DNA of 64,000 bases from Microbacterium gubbeenense DSM 15944 (GCF_000422745.1 NZ_AUGQ01000009.1:1-64000); one strand, 5' to 3'; positions 25,115-34,925 are shown, counted from the stretch's first letter. The notes: a model not told the origin generated them from the sequence alone. Translations and numbers: made by a program.

Positions 25115-25463
25115 GTACGCCGGGTTCTGTCCGGGAGACGAATCTCCGTGGACGGCCATCTCTCTCGGCGACACGTTGCCGTGCCGCTCTAGCAACCTAC
25201 CCGGGAACTCGGCGGGCCGCCTTGTCGTTCCCTGTTGGTCTTGCTCCAGGCGAGGTTTACCTAGCGAGCCGTGTCACCACGGCCCCTGGTGGTCTCTTAC
25301 ACCACCGTTTCACCCTTACCGGCACGAATGCCGGCGGTCTGCTCTCTGTTGCACTTTCTCGCGGATCTCTCCGGGTGGGCGTTACCCACCACCCTGCCCT
25401 GTGGAGCCCGGACGTTCCTCGGCGCGCTCTCGCGCGACGCGGCCGTCCAGCCGACCCATTCGC
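25099..25463 (-). ncRNA. rnpB: RNase P RNA
   Basis: The bacterial type A RNase P RNA, about 365 nt, is on the minus strand. Recognised landmarks from the 5' side are GAGGAACGTCCGGGCTCC followed by ACAGGGCAGGGTGGT (conserved region I), AGAGAGCAGACCGCC in the centre, and GACAGAACCCGGCGTACA near the 3' end. The ends are set by helix P1: bases 25450-25463 pair with 25099-25112 (one G-U). It makes the catalytic RNA for 5' maturation of tRNAs. The variant GAACGTCC instead of GAAAGTCC is usual in actinobacteria. Confidence 0.93.
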
Positions 25464-25474
25464 AGTTGTCGAGT

Positions 25475-26209
25475 CTACGCGAGCCCCGACTCGGCGGTGC
25501 GCACGATGATGCCCCCGCACTCGGGGCAGTGGAACACCTCGTCATCGGCGGTCTTGCGCAGCTGGGCGACGTGGGTGGGCGCCAGCGCCATGTGGCAGCC
25601 GCCGCACGTGCCGTGCTGGAAGTGGCCGACGGCAGGTCCGCGCGCCGCGAGTCGGTCGTAGTCGGCGACGAGATCGGCGGGGATCTTCTCGACCAGCGCC
25701 GCGCGATCCCGCGTCAGCTGTTCGAGCTCGGCGGCGGCCTTCTCGACGGCCTGCTTGCCGCCCGCGCTCAGCTCCTGGCCCTCGGCCGACGTCTGATCGA
25801 GCAGCGACTGCTGCGCGGCCACATCGTCATCGGCGGCCTGCAGCTGCTCCATGAGCTCGAGTTGCTGAGTCTCGAGCCCGTCGATGCGCGCCGTGAGCGC
25901 CTCGATCTCGCTCTCGAGCGCCCGCGCGTCGCGGGCGACGGCGGTCTTCTCGAGGCGGTCTCGGTCGCGATCCTGGCGCACGCGCGCCACGCTGATGTCG
26001 CTCTCGACGCGGCCCAGCAGGACCTTCAGATCGTCACGGGCGTTGGACTTCTCGACGAGCGCACGTCCCTGCTCGCCGCGCACGGCGAGCAGCTCCTTCA
26101 CACGGGCGGCCTGCGGCGGGTTGCGCCGTGCCTCCTCTGCGCGTTGGAGCTCGACATCGACTCGCGAGAGGTCGAGCAGGGATCGCTGGTCAGACGGCGA
26201 TGCTTTCAC
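25475..26209 (-). CDS. C4 zinc-ribbon, coiled-coil protein (CT398-like/DUF164)
   Basis: The 244-residue protein has a long coiled-coil hairpin (residues about 15-185, with regular Leu, Glu, Arg and Ala) and a C-terminal C4 zinc ribbon (CGGCHMALAP and CPECGG). This matches the CT398/DUF164 'zinc ribbon domain' family common in actinobacteria, with a proposed link to RNA or to flagellar/secretion systems elsewhere but no proven role. The start is GTG 26209, only two bases after the tRNA-Val 3' end; its AGGAC ribosome site lies within the tRNA acceptor strand. No other plausible start is seen downstream. Confidence 0.88.
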   Translation of the reverse strand: MKASPSDQRSLLDLSRVDVELQRAEEARRNPPQAARVKELLAVRGEQGRALVEKSNARDDLKVLLGRVESDISVARVRQDRDRDRLEKTAVARDARALESEIEALTARIDGLETQQLELMEQLQAADDDVAAQQSLLDQTSAEGQELSAGGKQAVEKAAAELEQLTRDRAALVEKIPADLVADYDRLAARGPAVGHFQHGTCGGCHMALAPTHVAQLRKTADDEVFHCPECGGIIVRTAESGLA

Positions 26210-26211
26210 GT

Positions 26212-26283
26212 GGGTCCTGCCGGGATCGAACCGACGACCACCTGGGTGTAAACCAGGTGCTCTACCAGCTGAGCTAAAGACCC
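26212..26283 (-). tRNA. tRNA-Val (UAC)
   Basis: The 72-nt cloverleaf has acceptor GGGTCTT with AGGACCC, a D arm TAGCTCAGCTGGTAGAGC, anticodon stem CCTGG/CCAGG around loop TTTACAC (anticodon TAC), and GGTTCGATCC in the T arm. CCA is not encoded. The downstream zinc-ribbon gene starts two bases later, so tRNA 3' processing and translation of that mRNA compete for the same bases. Confidence 0.95.
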
Positions 26284-26448
26284 GTTCCGATAAGTCTACG
26301 TGGTTCTGACACCCGCGTTGCGCGTGCGATGCTCGAGTGCCGATAGGCTGGATCCATCCGTGTGCGCTGACCCGACCACCGCTCGCCTCCACGCACACCT
26401 CGATCCGCAACCCGGGCACGATCTGCCCGCACGACGAAAGGTCACATC

Positions 26449-29178
26449 GTGGCAGTTCACGATCAGGATCCGTACTCGCAGGGCGCTGTCGACAGCGACC
26501 CCGAAGAGACTGCCGAATGGCAGGAGTCCCTGGATCAGCTCATCGACGCGAAGGGATCCCAGCGCGGCCGCGAGGTCATGCTGAGCCTTCTTACTCGATC
26601 GAAGGAGCGTCATCTCGGCGTGCCGATGGTTCCGACCACCGACTACGTCAACACGATCTCGACGGGCGATGAGCCCGACTTCCCCGGCAACGAGGAGCTC
26701 GAGCGCCGCTACCGCCGCTGGATCCGCTGGAACGCCGCCGTCACGGTGCACCGTGCGCAGCGCCCCGGCATCGGCGTCGGCGGTCACATCTCGACCTACG
26801 CCTCGGCCGCGGCCCTCTACGAGGTCGGTCACAACCACTTCTTCCGGGGCCTCGATGACAAGGTCGGCGGCGACCAGATCTTCTACCAGGGCCACGCCTC
26901 CCCCGGCATGTACGCCCGCTCGTTCCTGGAGGGGCGCCTGACCGAGCAGCAGCTCGACGGGTTCCGCCAGGAGAAGTCGGCCGCGCCCCACGGGCTGCCG
27001 TCGTATCCGCACCCGCGCATGATGGAGGACTTCTGGCAGTTCCCCACCGTGTCGATGGGTCTCGGGCCGATCAATGCGATCTACCAGGCGATGACCAACA
27101 AGTACCTCGAGGCGCGCGGCATCAAGCCGGTCGCCGACTCGCACGTCTGGGCGTTCCTCGGCGATGGCGAGATGGACGAGGTCGAGTCGCGCGGGCAGCT
27201 CCAGGTCGCCGCCAACGAGGGGCTCGACAACCTCACCTTCGTGATCAACTGCAACCTGCAGCGCCTCGACGGGCCGGTCCGCGGCAACGGCAAGATCATC
27301 CAGGAGCTCGAGAGCTACTTCCGCGGAGCGGGCTGGAACGTCATCAAGGTGATCTGGGGCCGCGGCTGGGACGAGCTCCTCGCCCGCGACACCGACGGCG
27401 CGCTGCTCAACATCATGAACACGACGCCCGACGGCGACTACCAGACGTTCAAGACGGAGGACGGCGCGTTCGTGCGCGAGCACTTCTTCGGCCGCGACCC
27501 CCGCGCGCTGAAGCTCGTCGAGAACTACACCGATGAGGAGGTCTGGGCCCTGCAGCGCGGCGGCCACGACTACCGCAAGGTGTACGCGGCGTACAAGGCC
27601 GCCATGGAGCACAAGGGCCAGCCGACCGTCATCCTCGCGAAGACGATCAAGGGCTACGGCCTCGGTCCGCACTTCGAGGGCCGCAACGCGACCCACCAGA
27701 TGAAGAAGATGACGCTTGACGACCTCAAGCTCTTCCGCGACACGATGCAGATCCCCGTCACGGACAAGCAGCTCGAGGACGACCCGTACCGTCCGCCGTA
27801 CTACCACCCGGGCGAGAAGGACGAGACGATCGAGTACATGCTCGAGCGCCGTCGCGAGCTCGGCGGTTTCCTGCCCGAGCGCCGCGTCACGAACGTGCCG
27901 CTGACGCTGCCGCAGGACAAGGACTACGCGCTGCCCAAGAAGGGATCGGGCAACCAGGAGGTCGCCACGACGATGGCCTTCGTGCGCATGCTGAAGGACC
28001 TCATGCGGGTGAAGGGCTTCGGCAACCGCATCGTGCCGATCATTCCCGACGAGGCGCGCACGTTCGGCATGGACTCGTACTTCCCGTCGGCGAAGATCTA
28101 CAACCACAACGGACAGAACTACCTGTCGGTGGATCGCGACCTGCTGCTCGCCTACAAGGAGAGCCCCGAGGGTCAGATCATGCACGTCGGCATCAACGAG
28201 GCCGGCGCGACCGCGGCGTTCACGGCGACGGGTACGACGTACTCGACGCACGGCGAGGTGCTGATCCCGGTCTACATCTTCTACTCGATGTTCGGCTTCC
28301 AGCGCACGGGCGACGCCTTCTGGGCGGCCGGCGACCAGATGGCGCGCGGTTTCGTGATCGGCGCCACCGCGGGCCGCACGACGCTGACGGGTGAGGGCAC
28401 GCAGCACATGGACGGCCATTCGCCCGTCCTCGCCGCGACCAACGAGGCCGTCATCAGCTACGACCCGGCCTACGGCTACGAGGTCGCGCACATCGTGCAG
28501 TCGGGCATCGAGCGCATGTACGGCGGCGAGCACGAGGATCCGAACGTCATGTACTACCTCACGGTGTACAACGAGGCGTTCCAGCAGCCGAAGGAGCCCG
28601 ACGATGTCGACGTCGACGGCATCGTCCGCGGCATCCACCGCGTCTCCGAGGGATCCGGTTCGGACAACCGCGTGCAGCTGCTCGCGTCCGGCGTCGGCGT
28701 GCCGTGGGCGTACGAGGCGCAGGAGCTGCTGGCGAAGGACTGGAACGTGGCTGCCGACATCTGGTCGGTCACGAGCTGGAACGAGCTGCGCCGCGACGGC
28801 CTCGCCGCCGACGAGCACAACTTCCTCTCCCCCGACCAGGAGCCGCGCGAGGCGTACGTCACGCAGAAGCTGAAGCATGCCGAGGGTCAGCCGTTCGTTG
28901 CGACGAGCGACTTCATGCACGCCGTGCAGGACCAGATCCGCCCCTGGGTGCCCGGCCCCTACGCCACGCTCGGCGCCGACGGGTTCGGCTTCAGCGACAC
29001 GCGTCAGGCCGCTCGCCGGTACTTCAAGATCGACGGCGCATCGATGGCCGTCAAGGCGCTGCAGATGCTCGCTGAACAGGGCAAGATCGACCGCTCGGTC
29101 GTCGCCCAGGCGATCGAGAAGTACCGTCTGCACGACGTCAACGCCGGCACATCCGGCAGCGGCGGCGGCGACGCCTGA
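26449..29178 (+). CDS. aceE: Pyruvate dehydrogenase E1 component, homodimeric type
   Basis: The 909-residue thiamine-diphosphate enzyme is of the single-chain E1p type. It has [20 protein letters not shown] near residue 110, the thiamine motif [20 protein letters not shown] at about residue 238 with NCNLQ following, and the C-terminal transketolase-like domain. It decarboxylates pyruvate and passes the acetyl group to lipoyl-E2. The GTG start at 26449 has GAAAGG upstream. In actinobacteria aceE often sits without E2 and works with a separately encoded SucB/LpdA-like complex. Its product, acetyl-CoA, feeds the fatty-acid genes that follow. Confidence 0.97.
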   Translation: MAVHDQDPYSQGAVDSDPEETAEWQESLDQLIDAKGSQRGREVMLSLLTRSKERHLGVPMVPTTDYVNTISTGDEPDFPGNEELERRYRRWIRWNAAVTVHRAQRPGIGVGGHISTYASAAALYEVGHNHFFRGLDDKVGGDQIFYQGHASPGMYARSFLEGRLTEQQLDGFRQEKSAAPHGLPSYPHPRMMEDFWQFPTVSMGLGPINAIYQAMTNKYLEARGIKPVADSHVWAFLGDGEMDEVESRGQLQVAANEGLDNLTFVINCNLQRLDGPVRGNGKIIQELESYFRGAGWNVIKVIWGRGWDELLARDTDGALLNIMNTTPDGDYQTFKTEDGAFVREHFFGRDPRALKLVENYTDEEVWALQRGGHDYRKVYAAYKAAMEHKGQPTVILAKTIKGYGLGPHFEGRNATHQMKKMTLDDLKLFRDTMQIPVTDKQLEDDPYRPPYYHPGEKDETIEYMLERRRELGGFLPERRVTNVPLTLPQDKDYALPKKGSGNQEVATTMAFVRMLKDLMRVKGFGNRIVPIIPDEARTFGMDSYFPSAKIYNHNGQNYLSVDRDLLLAYKESPEGQIMHVGINEAGATAAFTATGTTYSTHGEVLIPVYIFYSMFGFQRTGDAFWAAGDQMARGFVIGATAGRTTLTGEGTQHMDGHSPVLAATNEAVISYDPAYGYEVAHIVQSGIERMYGGEHEDPNVMYYLTVYNEAFQQPKEPDDVDVDGIVRGIHRVSEGSGSDNRVQLLASGVGVPWAYEAQELLAKDWNVAADIWSVTSWNELRRDGLAADEHNFLSPDQEPREAYVTQKLKHAEGQPFVATSDFMHAVQDQIRPWVPGPYATLGADGFGFSDTRQAARRYFKIDGASMAVKALQMLAEQGKIDRSVVAQAIEKYRLHDVNAGTSGSGGGDA

Positions 29179-29196
29179 TCCGGCACTGCGTGTGAT

Positions 29197-29230
29197 CGTG
29201 GGCGGAACTCTCACGGGAGGTCCGCCCACG
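29197..29230 (+). terminator. Hairpin after aceE
   Basis: CGTGGGCGGA pairs with TCCGCCCACG over ten bases around a 14-base loop. It lies between aceE and fasR. There is no T-run, so it could be a weak terminator or partial read-through point. Confidence 0.5.
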
Positions 29231-29250
29231 AAGGGTTACAAGGGAGTGAT

Positions 29251-30480
29251 ATGAGCGACAGTTCGCGCGCGACCATGGACAAGCAGGCGACCCTGTCGTG
29301 GCTGCGCCGCATCTCCGGCGACATCTCGACCGCGACGCTGCGCCGGCTCGAGGATTCCCTCCCGTGGTACTCCGAGATGCCTCCCGGGCGACGCTCCGCG
29401 GTGGGCCTGGTCGCGCAGGCCGGCATCACGTCCTTCATCGAGTGGTACGAGGATCCCTCGGGTGCGCCGACCATCGCCGCGGACATCTTCGCGGCCGCCC
29501 CGCGAGAGCTGTTGCGCAGCGTGAGCCTGCAGCAGACTCTCCAGCTCGTGCGCGTCACCGTCGATGTGACCGAGGAGAAGATCGCCGGCCGCGGCGACCA
29601 CCTGCGCGAGGCGATGCTGCTGTACTCCCGCGAGGTTGCCTTCACCGCGGCGGACGTGTACGCGCGCGCCGCCGAATCGCGCGGGCTCTGGGACGCGCGC
29701 CTCGAGGCCCTCGTCGTCGACACGATCCTCACGGGCGAGACCGACGATGAGCTCCCGAGCCGCATCGCGGCCCTCGGCTGGCACGGCCACGGCGAGGTCA
29801 GCGTGCTCGTCGGCACCACGCCGTCCCTGTTCGACGTCGATCAGGTGCGCCGCCGCGCGCGCAAGCTCGGCGTCGACGTTCTGATCGGCGTGCAGGGATC
29901 CCGTCTCGTCCTCGTCCTCGGACGCGCGGACGAGCCCTCCCACGAGGGCACGGGCGAGGACGCCCCGCTGAGCTTCCTCGACATCGCCGCGAACCTCGAG
30001 CCCTTCTTCGGCGCCGGGCACCTCGTGCTCGGGCCCACCATGGACGCGCTCGTCGATGCGTCCCGCAGCGCCCGTGCGGCGCTCGCGGGCTTCGCCGTCG
30101 CGGCGAGCTGGCGCGGCGCGCCCCGCCCCGTCGAGGCCGACGACCTGCTGCCCGAGCGTGCTCTCGCGGGCGACGCGGTCGCGAAGAACACGCTCGTCGA
30201 ACGCATCTACCGCCCGCTCGAGGGCCACTCCACCGACCTCGTGACCACGCTGTGGAGCTACCTCGATAACGGCCGCTCGCTCGAGGCGACGGCCCGTGAG
30301 CTGTTCGTGCACCCGAACACGGTGCGGTATCGCCTCAAGCGCGTCACCGACGTGATCGGGTGGGACGCCACCGGCCCCCGCGAGGCGCTCATCCTGCAGA
30401 CGGCGCTGATCCTCGGATCCATCGGATCTTCCGAGCACGCTCGCCGACGCCACGCCGCGCGCCGCGCCGAGCGCCCGTAA
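29251..30480 (+). CDS. fasR: PucR-type regulator FasR of fatty acid synthesis
   Basis: The 409-residue protein has a C-terminal PucR-type helix-turn-helix (HTH_30) with YLDNGRSLEATARELFVHPNTVRYRLKRV and a preceding GGDEF-like domain of the CdaR type. It lies immediately before fabD-fabH-acpP-fabF, the same order as in Streptomyces, where the PucR-like FasR activates this operon. The start at 29251 has AAGGGAG upstream. A 23-base imperfect palindrome at 30496-30518 after its stop is a candidate binding site. Confidence 0.9.
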   Translation: MSDSSRATMDKQATLSWLRRISGDISTATLRRLEDSLPWYSEMPPGRRSAVGLVAQAGITSFIEWYEDPSGAPTIAADIFAAAPRELLRSVSLQQTLQLVRVTVDVTEEKIAGRGDHLREAMLLYSREVAFTAADVYARAAESRGLWDARLEALVVDTILTGETDDELPSRIAALGWHGHGEVSVLVGTTPSLFDVDQVRRRARKLGVDVLIGVQGSRLVLVLGRADEPSHEGTGEDAPLSFLDIAANLEPFFGAGHLVLGPTMDALVDASRSARAALAGFAVAASWRGAPRPVEADDLLPERALAGDAVAKNTLVERIYRPLEGHSTDLVTTLWSYLDNGRSLEATARELFVHPNTVRYRLKRVTDVIGWDATGPREALILQTALILGSIGSSEHARRRHAARRAERP

Positions 30481-30495
30481 CGCGCTGTGACTCCC

Positions 30496-30518
30496 GCACA
30501 ACGATCTTCGCGATTCTT
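30496..30518. promoter_or_regulatory. Candidate FasR operator upstream of fabD
   Basis: ACAA-N2-ATC-N5-GAT-N2-TTGT makes a dyad with matching outer and inner half-sites, lying between fasR and fabD about 50 bases ahead of the fabD GTG. It is placed where an activator would bind. The assignment is by position and symmetry only. Confidence 0.4.
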
Positions 30519-30568
30519 GTACGGGTGTCGCCATCACCCCACCGCCCGCTGACGGAAGAATAGATCGA

Positions 30569-31492
30569 GTGATTGTCGCCGCTTTTCCCGGACAGGGTTC
30601 GCAGACCCCCGGTTTCCTCGCCCCCTGGCTCGAGTTCGACGGCGCGCGCGAGCGCCTCGAGCGCTTCGCCGATGCCGCGGGCGTCGACCTCGTCGCCGCG
30701 GGCACCCAGTGGGACGCGGACCGCATCCGCGACACTTCCGTCGCGCAGCCGCTGATCGTGGCGGCGAGCATCCTCTCGTGGCAATCGCTCACGGACGATG
30801 AGCGCGCCGCGTTCGGCAGCGTTGCTGGCCACTCCGTCGGCGAGATCGCGGCGCTGGTCGCGGCGGGCGTCATCAGCGACGTCGACGGCATGCGGCTCGT
30901 CGGCGAACGCGGACGCGCCATGGCGAAGGCCGCGGCCGAGGCCGACACGGGCATGAGCGCCGTGATCGGCGGCAAAGAGCCCGACGTTCTCGAGGCCATC
31001 GCCGATGCCGGCCTGCAGCCCGCGAACTTCAACGGCGGCGGTCAGATCGTCGCCGCGGGCGACATGGTCGGCCTGCAGTCGCTGTCCGAGAACGCTCCGC
31101 GCGGCACCCGCGTGATCGCGCTCCAGGTCGCCGGCGCATTCCACACGCGGTACATGGCGTCCGCGTCGAGCGCGCTGCAGTCGGCCGTGGATGCGATCGG
31201 ATCCGTGAGCGATCCGGTCACCGACCTCTGGACCAACAGCGACGGATCGGTCGTCGCCGACGGCGCCCGCGCTCTCGAGCTGATCGTCCACCAGGTGCAG
31301 AACCCGGTGCGCTGGGACCTGTGCATGGCCGGTTTCGCGGATCGCGGGATCACGGGCCTCGTCGAGTGCAGCCCCGCGGGCGCCCTCGTGGGCCTCGCGA
31401 AGCGCGGCCTGCGCGGCACGCCGTCCGTCGCCCTCACCTCCCCCGACGATCTGGCCGCAGCGCGCGACCTGCTCGCCGAATCCGCCTCCTGA
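30569..31492 (+). CDS. fabD: Malonyl-CoA:ACP transacylase
   Basis: The 307-residue acyltransferase has AFPGQGSQTPGF at the N-terminus, the nucleophile elbow GHSVGEIAALVAAG with Ser at about residue 87, and GAFHTRYMASA carrying the catalytic His. It moves malonate from CoA to the acyl carrier protein to start each elongation round of type II fatty acid synthesis. The start is GTG 30569, with GGAAG a little far upstream. It is the first structural gene of the operon after fasR. Confidence 0.96.
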   Translation: MIVAAFPGQGSQTPGFLAPWLEFDGARERLERFADAAGVDLVAAGTQWDADRIRDTSVAQPLIVAASILSWQSLTDDERAAFGSVAGHSVGEIAALVAAGVISDVDGMRLVGERGRAMAKAAAEADTGMSAVIGGKEPDVLEAIADAGLQPANFNGGGQIVAAGDMVGLQSLSENAPRGTRVIALQVAGAFHTRYMASASSALQSAVDAIGSVSDPVTDLWTNSDGSVVADGARALELIVHQVQNPVRWDLCMAGFADRGITGLVECSPAGALVGLAKRGLRGTPSVALTSPDDLAAARDLLAESAS

Positions 31493-31514
31493 TCGTCGGA
31501 CGCCAAAGGACCTC

Positions 31515-32516
31515 ATGAACGTCACTCTGAAGCAAGCTCCCACCACCCCGTACACGCGCATCCTCGCAATGGGCGCGGCACGCGGTGAGAACGCCGTGCC
31601 GAACGACGACCTGGTCGGCCCGATCGATTCGAGCGACGAGTGGATCCGCCAGCGCACGGGGATCGCGACGCGCACGCGCGCGAACAAGGAAACGACGGCG
31701 ATCGACCTATCGATCGCGGCCGCGAATGAGGCCATCGCGACGTCAGGCATCGACCCGTCGGAGGTCGATCTCGTCATCGTCGCGACGATCAGCAACCCCC
31801 GCCAGTCGCCCTCGGTGTCGGCGATCGTCGCGGATGCTATCGGCGCGACCCCTGCCGCGGCCTACGACTCGAACGCCGCGTGCGCGGGTTACTGCTACGG
31901 CATCGCTCAGGCCGACGCGCTGATCCGCACCGGCGCGGCGCGCTACGCGGTCGTCATCGGCGCCGAGAAGCTCAGCGACATCGTGGACCCGACCGACCGG
32001 TCGATCTCGTTCCTGCTGGGCGACGGCGCCGGCGCCGCCGTTCTCGGCCCGAGCGACACGCCCGGTGTCTCGGTGTCGCAGTGGGGATCCGATGGCTCGC
32101 GGGCCGACCTCGTCGGCATGAATCACACGCTCGTCGAGTTCCGCGACGGCGAGTCCGAGTGGCCCACGCTGCGCCAGGAGGGTCCGAGCGTGTTCCGCTG
32201 GGCCGTCTGGGAGATGGCCAAGGTCGCGAAACAGGCACTCGACGACGCGGGCGTCGCCCCCGAGGATCTCGCCGCGTTCGTGCCCCACCAGGCCAACGGC
32301 CGCATCATCGACGAGTTCGCGAAGCAGCTCGGCCTCCCCGACAGCGTGAAGATCGCCCGCGACATCGAGACGACCGGGAACACCTCGGCTGCCTCGATCC
32401 CGCTCGCCACGCACCGCCTGCTCCAGGAGCACCCCGAGCTGTCGGGCGGCCTCTCGCTGCAGATCGGCTTCGGCGCCGGCCTCGTGTACGCCGCCCAGGT
32501 CGTCGTCCTCCCCTGA
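31515..32516 (+). CDS. fabH: 3-oxoacyl-ACP synthase III
   Basis: The 333-residue thiolase-fold enzyme has the Cys-His-Asn triad: Cys in SNAACAGYCYGIAQ (near residue 120), His in FVPHQANGRIIDEF and Asn in TGNTSAASIPLA. It condenses an acyl-CoA primer with malonyl-ACP, the first committed step, and in actinobacteria usually accepts branched primers. AAAGGA precedes the ATG. It follows fabD by 22 bases and is in the same operon. Confidence 0.96.
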   Translation: MNVTLKQAPTTPYTRILAMGAARGENAVPNDDLVGPIDSSDEWIRQRTGIATRTRANKETTAIDLSIAAANEAIATSGIDPSEVDLVIVATISNPRQSPSVSAIVADAIGATPAAAYDSNAACAGYCYGIAQADALIRTGAARYAVVIGAEKLSDIVDPTDRSISFLLGDGAGAAVLGPSDTPGVSVSQWGSDGSRADLVGMNHTLVEFRDGESEWPTLRQEGPSVFRWAVWEMAKVAKQALDDAGVAPEDLAAFVPHQANGRIIDEFAKQLGLPDSVKIARDIETTGNTSAASIPLATHRLLQEHPELSGGLSLQIGFGAGLVYAAQVVVLP

Positions 32517-32594
32517 ATTCGAACCGGCCGCAATAGACTTGTGGCGGTTTCCCGACCCATCCGACCATTTCAGCCATAATCAAGGAGAAATCAC

Positions 32595-32843
32595 ATGGCA
32601 CTCAGCACCGAAGAGGTCCTCGCAGGCCTGGCAGAGCTCATCACCGATGAGACCGGAATCGACGCCGGCGAGGTCGCCCTCGAGAAGTCGTTCACCGACG
32701 ACCTCGACATCGACTCGATCTCGATGATGACGATCGTCGTCAACGCCGAGGAGAAGTTCGGCGTCACGATCCCCGACGACGAGGTCAAGAACCTCAAGAC
32801 GGTGAAGGACGCGGTCGACTTCATTACGGCCGGCGCAGAGTGA
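32595..32843 (+). CDS. acpP: Acyl carrier protein
   Basis: The 82-residue acidic four-helix protein carries the 4'-phosphopantetheine site at Ser41 in DDLDIDSISMM. The later EKFGVTIPDDEVKNLKTVKDAVDFI is the usual helix II-IV pattern. It tethers growing acyl chains for the neighbouring FabD, FabH and FabF. A strong AAGGAGAAA ribosome site sits upstream, as expected for a highly translated gene. TAGACT at 32534-32539 in the 78-base gap after fabH could give it an extra promoter. Confidence 0.97.
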   Translation: MALSTEEVLAGLAELITDETGIDAGEVALEKSFTDDLDIDSISMMTIVVNAEEKFGVTIPDDEVKNLKTVKDAVDFITAGAE

Positions 32844-32919
32844 TCCGTCGGGGCGCCGCGCGGTGCACGCCCGTGGCGCCCCGCCCTCATCGCACGATCT
32901 CGGAGCAAGGGAAACCCGA

Positions 32920-34161
32920 ATGACCAAGCGCATCGTCGTGACCGGAATGGGCGCGACATCTGCCCTCGGCGGCACGGTCGCCGACAACTGGAAGAATCTT
33001 CTGGCCGGTGTCTCAGGCGTACGTCCGCTCGAGCACGAGTGGGTCGAGCAGTACGGCCTCCCCGTGACGTTCGCCGCGGAGGCGACGGTTCGTCCCGAGA
33101 CCATCCTCGACCGCCCGACCGCGAAGCGCCTCGACGTTTCTACGCAGTTTGCGCTCGTCGCGGCACTTGAGGCCTGGGCCGACGCGGGATCCCCCGATGT
33201 CGATCCCGAACGGCTCGGCGTCGACTTCGCCACCGGCATCGGCGGCGTGTGGACTCTCCTCAACGCGTGGGACACCCTGCGCGAGAAGGGCCCGCGGCGC
33301 GTCATGCCGATGACGGTTCCCATGCTGATGCCGAACGCGTCGGCCGGGTTCCTGTCGCTGCACTTCGGTGCGCGCGCGTTCGCCCGCACCGTGGCCTCGG
33401 CCTGCGCCTCGAGCGTCGAATCGCTCGACAGCGCCTACCACCACCTTCAGGCGGGCGATGCCGACATCGTCATCGCCGGTGGCGCGGAGTCGGCGATCCA
33501 CCCGATCACCGTCGCCTCGTTCAGCTCGATGCAGGCCCTCTCCCGGCGCAACGACGACCCGTCGACGGCCTCGCGTCCGTGGGACACCGACCGCGACGGC
33601 TTCGTCATGGGCGAGGGCGCGGGCGTGCTGATCCTCGAGACCGAGGAGCACGCCCTGGCGCGCGGCGCCCGGATCTACGCGGAGCTCGCGGGAACCGGCG
33701 TCACGGCCGACTCCCACCACATCACGGCCAATGACCCCTCCGGCGCGGGCGCCGCGCGCGCCGTGCACCAGGCGCTCCGGGCGGCCGAGCGCGCCCCCGA
33801 GGACGTCACGCACATCAACGCGCACGCGACGTCGACCCCCGTCGGCGACCCCGCGGAGTACACCGCGCTGCACTCGATCTTCGGAGACCGCGTGCGCGAG
33901 ATCCCCGCGAGCGCCACGAAGTCGTCGACCGGGCACCTGCTCGGCGGCACGGGCGCGATCGAGTCGGTGTACACGGTGCTCTCGATCCGCGAGCACATCG
34001 CTCCCCCGACGATCAACCTCGTCAATCAGGATCCGGCGATCCCGTTCCTCGCGTCGAACACGACGCAGCCGCTGTCCGACGGGCCGCAGCTGGCGATCAG
34101 CAACTCGTTCGGCTTCGGCGGACACAACGCCGTTGCGGCGTTCGCCTCCTACGACGGCTGA
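32920..34161 (+). CDS. fabF: 3-oxoacyl-ACP synthase II
   Basis: The 413-residue beta-ketoacyl synthase has the catalytic Cys162 in TVASACASSVESLD and the two histidines in NAHATSTPVGD and KSSTGHLLGGTGA. It elongates acyl-ACP with malonyl-ACP. ATG 32920 is chosen because MTKRIVVTGMGATSALG is the normal start; the frame upstream is not similar. AAGGGAAA precedes it. It ends the fab operon, with a strong hairpin at 34189-34218 shared with the convergent DUF3145 gene. Confidence 0.96.
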   Translation: MTKRIVVTGMGATSALGGTVADNWKNLLAGVSGVRPLEHEWVEQYGLPVTFAAEATVRPETILDRPTAKRLDVSTQFALVAALEAWADAGSPDVDPERLGVDFATGIGGVWTLLNAWDTLREKGPRRVMPMTVPMLMPNASAGFLSLHFGARAFARTVASACASSVESLDSAYHHLQAGDADIVIAGGAESAIHPITVASFSSMQALSRRNDDPSTASRPWDTDRDGFVMGEGAGVLILETEEHALARGARIYAELAGTGVTADSHHITANDPSGAGAARAVHQALRAAERAPEDVTHINAHATSTPVGDPAEYTALHSIFGDRVREIPASATKSSTGHLLGGTGAIESVYTVLSIREHIAPPTINLVNQDPAIPFLASNTTQPLSDGPQLAISNSFGFGGHNAVAAFASYDG

Positions 34162-34188
34162 GGTCTCGCACCGCACGCACGAATGAAC

Positions 34189-34218
34189 GCGGCCCCCGGA
34201 GTATTCTCTGGGGGCCGC
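34189..34218. terminator. Bidirectional terminator between fabF and DUF3145 gene
   Basis: GCGGCCCCCGGA and TCTGGGGGCCGC pair with one mismatch or G-U around a short loop, followed by GTTGG on the plus side. It lies in the 71-base gap between two convergent genes. Confidence 0.75.
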
Positions 34219-34232
34219 GTTGGTCTGTGGGG

Positions 34233-34730
34233 TCAGCCGACCTGGTGCAGCCAAACGACCGGAGCATCGTCGCCGGCCGCGCGGAACACGTCGAGCTCAC
34301 GGTCCCATGCCGTGCCGAGCGCGATGTCGAGTTCGCGCCGCATCTCGAGCGGATCCAGGTGGTCCATCGCCGCGCGCACGCGCTCTTCGGGCACCGTGAT
34401 GCTGCCGGAGGCGTCCATCTGCGAGTGGTGCACCCCGAGATCAGGGGTGTGCATCCAGCGTCCGCCCATGGAGGCGGCAGTGGGATCCTCGGTGACCTCG
34501 AACCGCAGGTGCTCCCAGCCGCGGATCGCGGAGGCGATGACCGCGCCGGTGCCGGCGAACCCGTCCCACGAGAACTCAGCGCGGCGCGCGCCGTGGAGCG
34601 CGGGCTGATTCTGCCATGAGAAGTTCACAGCACGACCGATCGATCGTCCGACCGCCCACTCGAGGTGGGGGCACAGCGCTTTTGGCGCTGAGTGGATGAA
34701 GACCACTCCGCGCGCACGTGGTGTCGCCAT
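34233..34730 (-). CDS. DUF3145 family protein
   Basis: The 165-residue protein contains VVFIHSAPKALCPHLEWA, WDGFAGTGAVIASAI, and HTPDLGVHHSQMDASGSITVPEERVR, the conserved blocks of DUF3145. The family is restricted to actinobacteria and often lies beside fabF, so a role near lipid or envelope metabolism has been suggested by context, but nothing is proven. A GGAGA ribosome site precedes the start. It is convergent with the fab operon. Confidence 0.93.
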   Translation of the reverse strand: MATPRARGVVFIHSAPKALCPHLEWAVGRSIGRAVNFSWQNQPALHGARRAEFSWDGFAGTGAVIASAIRGWEHLRFEVTEDPTAASMGGRWMHTPDLGVHHSQMDASGSITVPEERVRAAMDHLDPLEMRRELDIALGTAWDRELDVFRAAGDDAPVVWLHQVG

Positions 34731-34851
34731 GATCTCTCCGTTTCGTCAGGTGCGGCTTCCCCTCCGAACCTGAACGGCGATCGAAATGACGATCAGACTA
34801 TTCGACTGTGTTCTTATTCTGTCCCACACGGGCGAGAATCACAAGATCTGT

Positions 34852-34925
34852 GGGGCCGGTGGGACTTGAACCCACGGATCGTCGAGTTATGAGCTCGCTG
34901 CCTTGACCATCTTGGCTACGGCCCC
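34852..34925 (-). tRNA. tRNA with CAU anticodon (Met, possibly Ile2)
   Basis: The 74-nt cloverleaf has acceptor GGGGCCG/CGGCCCC, D arm with GCCAAGATGGTCAAGGC, anticodon loop CTCATAA (anticodon CAT) and T arm GTGGG TTCAAGT CCCAC. The first anticodon-stem pair (27-43) looks like G-A, leaving four good pairs. CAU can be elongator Met or, after lysidine modification, Ile2; the sequence alone does not decide. It is not initiator-like. CCA is not encoded. Confidence 0.85.

Noticed and set aside
26296..29229. 977-codon open frame on the minus strand opposite aceE
   Set aside because: It is the antisense shadow of aceE: composition is dominated by Arg, Val, Asp and His as expected for the reverse of GC-rich codons, and no family pattern is visible.
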